A DNA stretch of 64,000 nt, from assembly GCA_009760855.2 (NCBI GenBank), contig WPIO01000041.1, positions 2,867,501 through 2,931,500 on the forward strand. The letters run 5' to 3'. Under the pieces are notes generated by a model. That model saw nothing but the letters and a program-made list of their open reading frames with translations, was not told the origin of the DNA and did not search any database. The position numbers were made by a program, and so were the translations under genes. The first letter of the stretch is position 1, and each line of letters opens with the position of its first letter. Of this stretch, positions 56,611-64,000 are shown piece after piece. This DNA is from Cristatella mucedo (Eukaryota > Bryozoa > Phylactolaemata > Cristatellidae).

Positions 56611-57128
56611 TGCGAAGAAAACGTTGCAGCTGCCACTGAGCTCGAGGGCTCCTACACTCGATGTCCTTCTATGAAAGCACAGCAGCTGTAGATAAACTAA
56701 ACGAGCCGATACAGGAGCGATGTTAAGAGAATTTGGCTAGCAGCCTGTTTTGTGTACTGCCTAAAAATCAGAGCTGTTTAAACTGTTCTAGATTTTTCCT
56801 GCCTGTAATCCTGGCCCAGCTACTAGAAACGTTCGAGGTTTACGGAACGAAAGAGCATTTTGAAGGGCTACTAAGATCTTTCTCTGATGAAAGTGTTGTT
56901 TGGCGCTCTGACAGCACACAGGCGTCGACACGGAAACACCGAGTTTGCAAGAACAACCGTGAATTTGTTAACGCTCGTTTATTAGCCGCTCTCGTGCCCC
57001 AGCGATCCCACTGCCCCCCCCTGATCCCTCTGCAGGCCGTGACACCCTCATATAACAATTTCCCCATAAACCCTCGGCGGGGCCATAAACTCTGGTGAGC
57101 CATACACTGGCCCACCATAAGACAGAAA
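56610..57128. other. Region with a protein-like frame, unassigned
   Basis: Within 56820-56930 the plus strand reads QLLETFEVYGTKEHFEGLLR and continues to SVVWRSDSTQ after a pyrimidine-rich CCTGGCCCAG. The composition is protein-like, but no donor follows. Left as a hint, not a gene. Confidence 0.2.
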
Positions 57129-57129
57129 A

Positions 57130-57256
57130 TATAATTAATTTTGTATAGCACCCTAAGGAAACTTAATCACTATTCAGGCGCTTCACATATACCACGGGGC
57201 CTCTAGCCTACGACCTTGGTCGGGGCGAGTACCTTAACCACTGGACCAAACCAGCG
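57130..57256 (-). mobile_element. SINE-B copy
   Basis: Minus strand: head CGCTGGTTTGGTCCAGTGGT, TAAGGTACTCGCCCCGACCA, B box GGCTAGAGGCCCC and the tail hairpin. Confidence 0.75.
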
Positions 57257-57519
57257 AGAAGCATGGCTATTCGCGAAAAATCTACCCAACTTATGCACTT
57301 TCAACTTTGCTCTGTACTCTTAAAAATCATAAGGGATTGACCACGAGCGTCAAGTCGGCCTACTTTCAACTAAGGAACATCGCCAAAATGGTGGCCTTCT
57401 TAGATAAGAGTTCGACAGCGAAAATAGCTCGAGCTTCTCTGACAACACGCCTAGATTGGTAAGTTCCTTTTATAAAAAAAAATTAAGGTCTTTCGGCCTC
57501 TGCCCTTAATTGGGCGCAA

Positions 57520-57960
57520 CCAGTGCAAAATCTAGTAGCTCATCTGGTCTGTCATCGACGGAGTAACTGCCGCATCATGCACCACTCCTGTCCGAACTGG
57601 TTACTGGTACCTATCATGCGTCGAATCAGTTTCAATCAATCCCCAGTACACAGGTTACAGGCAAAGTCAGTCGCTTGCACCGGTCTACCGATCCAACCTC
57701 CATCGCTCATTCAGTGTTCTCTCGCCGAACAAATGCTCCTCAGCATCTAGCCACTTTGATGTTCGTCGCACTACAGCGAAATAGTTCGGTGATTGAACCT
57801 TCAGCTAGTATTTACCGGAAGTCCAAAACTTGCCTCCGGCAGCGGGCACGTCCTGCAGTGACATCGCATCTTTCAAGTCTCAGCTTCGCTCCAGTGAACT
57901 TGTCTTTTTTGTACCAGTGCGCTTTCGTGCTCACCCGTGCATAATTCAGTGCACATACTA
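57520..57960 (+). mobile_element. LINE family A fragment, decayed
   Basis: VQNLVAHLVCHRRSNCRIMH followed by NWLLVPIMRRISFN corresponds to VQNSAARLVCRERRSCDITP and LHWLPVKQRIEFK of the reference copy. Confidence 0.6.
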
Positions 57961-58084
57961 GCCACAGGTCCTACTAACCGGTGGCCATGGTTGTCTTCAT
58001 GTTTGCTTTTGAATGCTAGCCTAAGCCTGCTACTCGTGAGCATTTGCTTGATACCACGAGTGCTCTTAGTCATCGGTAATTGAT

Positions 58085-59425
58085 TATCTTGCACCGAGTT
58101 CTATGCGGTCGCCAAGCGAAATATAAGCTTTCACTTCTATGCCGACGACACTCGATCGTACCTTTGCTTTGATTCCTCCCAGTCCTTAAGAATGTCAAAT
58201 TCTCTCTCTACTCCCTAGCAGCATGTATTGCTGACATCCGCACATAGATGGCAGAAAATGCTCTCAAATAGAATGACGATAAAACCAACTTACTAGTTAT
58301 GGGCTAAGTAAGTATGACTCAGAAATTGGAAAGCTTAGAACTCACAATCGGCTCAGCCAGCATATCTCCTGCAGCACCTGCACAAAATCTGGGTGTCCTG
58401 TTTCAAAATGACCTATCGCTAGACACATATTAGCTTCACCGACATTTCTGCCTACTTTCAGCTGCATAACATTGATAAAATTTGGGCCCGCTTAGGCAGG
58501 AAGACTACATCCACATTGGACCACACTTTGTAACATCCTGTTTCAACTTCCGTAACTCACTGCTTGCTGGTCTACCGGCCTGTGCAATCAGGCGCTTAAA
58601 TAAAATACTAGCTGATTTAACAGCCTCTTTTTGTATAGCGACAGAAGAGCCTTTACGGCTATAACCACCGCTTGCAGTGACGATAAAGGATCGCCCACCA
58701 CAGGATTCGAAACCACGACCTCGAAGCCGAGGTCGTGAAAAGCAACCGCCTTACCTAATGAGCCATTACGGCTCACCAGCCCTGAATATGAATTGCGAAT
58801 ATTTATTGCCACACGGTCGCAGATCAGTGAAAAAACGACCGTACTACTGGTGCATAGCTCTGCAGCTAGGCTTGTTTGTCGTGAGTGTTGCAGTTGTCGT
58901 ATCACACTATTTCTCGCCGACGTACACTGACTCAAGTCAAGCAGCGCATCGACTTAAAGGTTCTGTCGCTCACTTTTAGATCCTTTTATTCTCTGGCTCC
59001 AGCCTATTGAAACTACTGCTCTACCAGGTTAGGCATCGTACCACCCGCTTTTCTGACTCAAATCACTTAGCTGTACCTCGTACGACCCTCAAATCCTTTA
59101 GAGACAGTGCATTTAGCTCGTATGCTACCAAAGCCCGGGACTCACTCCCGATGACGTCGCGGCATCCCCTGACGACGACATTAAAAGCGAAGCTAAAAAT
59201 CTTCTGTTTATCGCAGTATTTGATGGGTCCTTGTGATTCATCCTTTGTATGCTTGTCCGTGCTGATACTGTGCATGCCTAAATGCCGACACTAACCATAT
59301 TTGCATGTTGACACAGTGCATGTCACCTCTAACGTGCATCCTTTGCAGCAAATCTAAAGTGCCTAGAATGAGATTGAGTTCTCTGAGGGCGCTATATAAA
59401 ATGTATTATTATTATTATGCTTAGT
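58085..59425 (+). mobile_element. LINE family A split by a SINE-A
   Basis: Before the insertion: a catalytic-box piece FHFYADDTRSYLCF (YADD kept here) and the NDDKTNLLVMG region, then LLAGLPACAIRRL at about 58560-58600. After it: LQLGLFVVSVAV (shifted from SAARLVCRE), SLAPAY, LKSFRDSAFSSYATKARDSL, 3' UTR, hairpin near 59355-59395 and (ATT)n. Stops throughout. Confidence 0.75.
58603..58775 (-). mobile_element. SINE-A nested in LINE A
   Basis: Minus strand: CGTAATGGCTCATTAGGTAA, ACGACCTCGG/CCGAGGTCGT stem, B box GGTTTCGAATCC with one extra T, body and tail CTGTTAAATCAGCTAG. It interrupts the LINE immediately after its LPACAIRRL coding block. Confidence 0.85.
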
Positions 59426-59454
59426 GACATTTAATGTAAGCATCACTCATCTGA

Positions 59455-59560
59455 TCACGCTTCCTTTACACTAGATGTATAGTGCCTAGAAAGAGATTAA
59501 GTTCTTTGGTTCGCTATCCAAATATTAACATTATTATAAAGTGCCTGGATATAAATGTTA
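59455..59560 (+). mobile_element. LINE family A 3' hairpin remnants
   Basis: GTATAGTGCCTAGAAAGAGA, a decayed loop, then AACATTATTAT. A further weak copy of the hairpin follows to about 59580. Confidence 0.45.
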
Positions 59561-59584
59561 TTCTTTTAGAGTGCTACACAAGCT

Positions 59585-60085
59585 ATTTTTAATTAATATA
59601 ATTACAATCAGCTGATCAGACTAATGAGTACATTCTTTATATACGTATAATTCATCCGTAGACACTTTTTATGAAGCATTGTCGTCACCAATTTAAAGGT
59701 GCTAGCGTGCTACAGAGGCGCAATTTATTGTGTGCCTAGCAAGCCTAGCTATAGACCAATTACTCCTCAGCTGTCTTCTACCTGCCGCAGCCATTCGTCA
59801 AGCATTTTACGAGGTTTCGCACGGTTGGATGATGACTTTGACGGAGTGACTGCAGTCCATCTTACGTCACATCCGCAATACCAGCTTTGTATCGCATGAA
59901 GGGCACTGTATATGTATTTGTCCTTCGGCCGCGTAGCTTCCCGCTTACTTCAATAAGGAATCCCGCGAGCCGCCGCCGGCTCTACTTCTGCCACGTGACC
60001 TTCCGTTGATGGGAATGCAGTCAGTGGGTGCAAACGCCTACCGAGCAAACGCTGGTTCTCCAAGGAGCGACCGGTATTAAACCGG
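59585..60085. other. No recognised gene; hairpin before LINE
   Basis: The perfect dyad AGCGACCGGT-ATTAA-ACCGGTCGCT at 60066-60090 ends where the next LINE copy begins. Confidence 0.4.
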
Positions 60086-60089
60086 TCGC

Positions 60090-60630
60090 TACAGAATGAA
60101 CAGAAAACTCTATGCGGATGACACTCAGTTGTACCTTTGCTTTGATCCCTCCCAGCCTTTGAGCACCTCAAATTCTCTAAGCTCACTTGTTGCATGCATT
60201 GATGACATCCGCACATGGATGGCAGCAAATTTTCTAAAACTAAGCGATGACAAAACTAACTTACTAGTCATGGGCAAACCCAGTGTGATTCAGAACTCCC
60301 TCCCGACCTGCGTCAGATCATCCCCTGACCTGACCACATTTAAAAGGAACCTAAAAACACCTATTTAGGACAGCATTTAGTGGGTCCGTGTGATTCGTCC
60401 TTGATGTGCTTATGCGTGCTGACACTGTGCCTGCTCGCCCTAACCACATTTGCATGTTTACCTTGTGCATGTCACCCCTAACCATATTATTCATTTCGTT
60501 TGTTTTTTCAAGCATGATTTTACTTACCATTCAATTGCATTTCACTTTACAGCAAATGTAAAGCGCCTAGAGAGAGAGATTAAGTTCTCTGAGGGCGCTT
60601 TATCAAGTACATTATTATTATTATTATTAG
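60090..60630 (+). mobile_element. LINE family A with internal deletion
   Basis: An 89-residue open frame reads RKLYADDTQLYLCFDPSQPL, then [31 protein letters not shown], and jumps straight to NSLPTCVRSSPDLTTFKRNL. About 200 residues present in the reference copy (K-LERLTL through APKAW) are missing in frame. The catalytic YADD is intact. The 3' UTR, hairpin and (ATT)n follow. Confidence 0.85.
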
Positions 60631-60743
60631 CAATAGCGTTTGCTGTTTCTAGCTTCCGCGCTCTGTTGAACAGTACCGTATTCAAGAATCTTACAAATGC
60701 GATACTGATAAAACATTAAAATAAAAACTTTTTTCGTGGAGCC

Positions 60744-60745
<2 letters not shown>

Positions 60746-60791
<46 letters not shown>
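60746..60791. repeat. (GA)n microsatellite
   Basis: About 23 uninterrupted units. Confidence 0.95.
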
Positions 60792-60793
<2 letters not shown>

Positions 60794-60962
60794 ATCTTTG
60801 TTCGGGCACTGTTCGTAGGCTGGAGCGGAAGCAGATCGGCTACTCCATTGATAAATGCGCCTGCGAAGTGTCTGCGCGCATAAGCACGTCAAAGACGATC
60901 CGTACGCTCACGAAGGAATCCTGAGAGGAGCAAATGGGTCTTCTAGCTTTGCTTATAGGTGT

Positions 60963-60996
60963 CGTCGGGTCAAGTCAGGTCAAGTCGGGTCAAGAC
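60963..60996 (+). repeat. 10-bp minisatellite, 3 copies
   Basis: GTC(G/A)GGTCAA repeated. Confidence 0.8.
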
Positions 60997-62162
60997 GTGG
61001 ATGCTAGCATAACGGTGCCAGTCGCTCGCGCTCAGACGAGCTAGCGCTCAGCCCAACTCTCGGTCAGCGGTCGCCAATACTCAACGTCCGCGTCGTCTTC
61101 TGTCCCTTGGCGAGGGCGAGCCGATCGTAGAGATGAGCCCTTGAGCCCTTGAGACTCTGCCGTCGTGGCGTAAGAAATCATGTGGCGGCGGCCCGCACAG
61201 CCGCCGCCACACGATTTCGTGGGTCAAGGGCGCTGCGATTCGAGAGATATGGCCTTTCCTATTTCCGGCTTCAAACTCGGGCCTCGTCCTGTGAGAACAA
61301 GAACCGCCAGACGCGCCGTGCACATTTATTTCCGAAGCGATAACTCCAGCGAGCTGACTTCCAATCTCGCCGTTGCTCGGGCAGAAAGTCGTGAGCGCCT
61401 GTCGGAGGGCGCTGTCTTCAAACGGCGCTCGCCGAAGCGAAGCGAAGCGTCAGCTTCGCAGAGAGTCCGAGAGTAGCGCTACCGCGCGCTCGCTTTCTCG
61501 TGCGCAGCCGGCAAGCGGGATGGGCAGCTGCGGACCCAGCGCTACAGGACTGCTTCCGGCCCGACCGTGCTCGCGGCGACCTTCGGCTGCTTGCCAGACG
61601 AAGGCGGCGCGCGCGGCGGCAGCGGCGGCGGCTGGAGAGCGCACGTGCAGCGCCCGGTGCAGCGCATAGTGGGCTTCGCGCGCGGCCAGCCAGCGCGCGG
61701 CTCTCTTGTCTCCGTCCTATCGACCGCTCAGTTCGCGGCCGCAACAGCATCCGGAGGACGCCGCCGCCGCCACGGCGGCCCATTCACGAGCCGCCGCGGG
61801 CGTCTTTTTCGTCCACGCGGGTGGTATAGCTCGCGCACGTGTCGCCGCCCCCGCCCCGCCCGCGGGCCGGCGGGCAGTCCGGGCGAGCTGACGCGAACGG
61901 CCGGCCGACAGAGCGCGTGCACCGCAGCGTCCGCTGCCGCCGAGCGGAGCGCGCTGGCTTGACGGGAGCGAAGGGGGCGGCGGTGACGGCGGCCTGCAAC
62001 GCCGGACGTACTGCTCGCGCGGCGCCGGCAGCGCCGCACGAGCCTCGCTCGCCTCGCTCGCCAGAATCGAAGGTCGAGACTCGCGTCGCTCTGTCGGTGC
62101 CAGTTCGGCGGCCTCGTTGAGCGCGACGGCCGCCGACGACGAGCCGCTGCCGCCGGGCGGCC

Positions 62163-62261
62163 ATGCTAAAGTGGAAAGCTGCGGCGTCTGCTCCGCAGTC
62201 GCTGCCTGAAGTGCAAGCAGGCGGCTCGGAGCGGAGCAGCGGCTGCGCCGAGGACGATGAC
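62163..62261 (+). CDS. Candidate first coding exon, unknown protein
   Basis: The ATG follows CGGCC and is the first Met after an in-frame TGA at 62118. It opens 33 codons (MLKWKAAASAPQSLPEVQAG, then GSERSSGCAEDDD) and is followed by GTGAGTGG, a strong donor, in phase 0. It lies in a CpG-rich block, as first exons often do. The protein family is not recognised. The following intron would start with a G-rich stretch. The next candidate exon (63110) has a compatible phase, so the two may belong together; that link is inference. Confidence 0.4.
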
Positions 62262-62363
62262 GTGAGTGGCCGCGTAGCGACTAGCGAGACCGCAGCGCCG
62301 CGGTCCAGACGACTCACTTCACGGCCGGCGACGAGTGGAGCCAACGGGGGTTGGGGGGAGGAG

Positions 62364-62690
<327 letters not shown>

Positions 62691-63109
62691 ATGGAGGGCT
62701 GGTAGCCTGCGTGGTTGTCAGCGAGACATCGAGCCTCCACCGAAACCCCATGGCGCCCGATAGGCCGGTCTGAGCTGTCCGAGCTCGTGGCTGGCAGCGG
62801 TGCATGGCAGGGTGTGGCGATGGGTGTGGGCGCCGGGGCGGGGCGGGGTGGCGCGGTGTGTTCGCGAGGCGATCTGACGCGCGAGGCTTAGTTGTGACCG
62901 ATGTGCTTCGCGGCGGTAGCCTCGCCCCGGCGGCTGCAGGCAGCAGCTCAGTCGATTTGGCGCCGGGCCATCGGGCGTTCCGATCTTCTTCCCTCGGGGG
63001 GCCGACCGGCCCTCGAGGCCCTCCACTCGCAGATCGTGCACATAGACGTTAATCCTCGATGGGTTTATAATGACGAATCGCCGGAGCCGGCATCCTGCTG
63101 ACTGACTAG

Positions 63110-63181
63110 AAGCTGCTGCTGCACCGGCGGCTGTTCGCAGGGATAGCGACCGGCAAGGACGAACTGCTGCTGATTGATCAG
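63110..63181 (+). CDS. Candidate small internal exon (24 codons)
   Basis: Bounded by ACTGACTAG and by CAG|GTAGGC. It reads KLLLHRRLFAGIATGKDELL plus LIDQ in phase 0 at both ends. An alternative acceptor (TTCGCAG) at 63140 would keep the same frame but drop the first ten codons. The frame is closed by a stop right before the exon, as expected for a spliced exon. Composition is protein-like. The family is not recognised. Confidence 0.25.
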
Positions 63182-63409
63182 GTAGGCAAGCAGCCGGCCC
63201 CAGTCGCCCTAGTGTGAGCCTGGCTGCTTTCCCGAAAGCCACCAGAGACCTGTGTCCTTGTGTTTGTGCCGGCAGAGAGGTGTCCTTATGTCACGGTTGG
63301 TTTGTGGGCTGCCGGGTCGCCAGCTGCTCCGGTACCCTGCTGGGCTGACGCCTGATATGATGACCTGCTGCTCACGGGTCAGCCACAGGTTACCTTGTGC
63401 TCAGGATAG

Positions 63410-63615
63410 TGGTCGCCCACGGTGTGGCCACACTGCCCACACACTGCCCCGGTGTGGTCACATCCACCAAGGTGTAGTCACGCCAACCAAGGTGTGGTCA
63501 CACCAGTCAAGGTGTGGTCACACCACCCGAGGGTGTCACTCAGTGCCCCCAAGGTGTGGTCACACCAACCAAAGTGTGGTCACACTGCCAGTGTGTGGTC
63601 ACACTGCCAGATGTG
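63410..63615 (+). repeat. ~20-bp tandem array of GTGTGGTCAC units
   Basis: About eight units, six with exact TGTGGTCACA, spaced about 16-40 bp. Three continue as TCACACC. Each has short inverted arms GTGTG/CACAC. Confidence 0.85.
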
Positions 63616-63619
63616 TGAC

Positions 63620-63975
63620 GGGATGGCTCTTGGCTCTGCTGCCTTCCGTAACCCTTATGGCGCTGTCAACTGTAGGGGTAAGATTGAGGGACTAAAGTGC
63701 CGGGTCCTACCATACTACTCCGACTGCTATCCATTGATCAATTCGGGCTGTCGAGGATGCCATGCAAAGAGAGAGTCACTTGGGCAGACAGACAGATTCC
63801 ACCAGCGTGAGCCCTACGGATCGCGATCTTAAACCCTGCGGGTCATGATATTGCCAGTGCCCTGGGTGTGGCTGGAAATCAGGGCCTCATCAACGTGGTC
63901 CTGTGTCATCTGACCGCATTGATGTCGATGGGGGGATGTCCCAGCCATGATAGCCAGTGTGGTTTTAGGTTCAAG
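63620..63975. other. No recognised gene
   Basis: Short frames only. Confidence 0.3.
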
Positions 63976-63981
63976 TGGTGA

Positions 63982-64000
63982 TCCGTGATGATGGCACACT
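63982..64000 (+). mobile_element. Start of a SINE-A, cut by the window edge
   Basis: The last bases, ending GATGGCACACT, match the A-box start of the family A reference (GCGATGGCACACTAGG at 33954). Confidence 0.45.

Overview
This is a eukaryotic, almost certainly animal, genomic window. It has no operons or long uninterrupted genes. Instead there are isolated exon-like reading frames with GT/AG boundaries, CpG-rich blocks, many microsatellites and minisatellites, and dozens of decayed copies of non-LTR retrotransposons (LINEs) and tRNA-derived SINEs. The animal group cannot be fixed from the sequence. The LINE types, which resemble the CR1/L2/Rex branch, and the tRNA SINEs suit an invertebrate, but that is inference.

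The only gene I recognise with confidence is on the minus strand. Its first coding exon (7220 down to 6894) encodes the start of the FCH/F-BAR region of a Fes/Fer-type cytoplasmic tyrosine kinase and ends at a clean GTAAGA donor. No later exon of it was found between 1 and 6890, so intron 1 is probably at least 6.9 kb and is full of repeats. Weaker exon candidates on the plus strand are at 18906-19024, 41301-41557 (hydrophobic, membrane-like), 46452-46470 (a 19-nt first exon in a CpG-rich block), 62163-62261 (a start exon in a second CpG-rich block) and 63110-63181.

The bulk of the window is mobile DNA. LINE family A ends in a conserved hairpin followed by (ATT)n and has more than 25 fragments on both strands. 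LINE family B ends in (ACATT)n and has about six. SINE family A has a tRNA-like head with a GGTTCGAATCC-type B box and a tail ending in AAATCAGCTAG. SINE family B has a different tRNA-like head, and its last ~50 bases carry the same hairpin as LINE family A. This is the classic sign of a SINE moved by its partner LINE. Several copies are nested: a SINE lies inside a LINE at about 36.1 kb and at about 58.6 kb.

Layout: 1-6.9 kb is probable kinase intron with SINE/LINE debris. 6.9-7.7 kb is the kinase exon and a CT-rich upstream tract. 7.7-13.7 kb is mostly unassigned, with a 121-bp tandem array. 13.7-25.2 kb is LINE-dense. 25-45 kb mixes satellites, LINE fragments and minisatellites (22-bp, 24-bp, 15-bp and others). 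44.9-46.6 kb is a GA tract followed by a CpG-rich promoter-like block. 46.8-60.7 kb is more LINEs, SINEs and microsatellites. 60.9-63.2 kb is a second CpG-rich block with a 99-base G run just inside a predicted intron. 63.4-63.6 kb is a tandem array of GTGTGGTCAC units. The window ends in the head of another SINE.

Most open frames in the window are low-complexity or chance frames and are not listed as genes.
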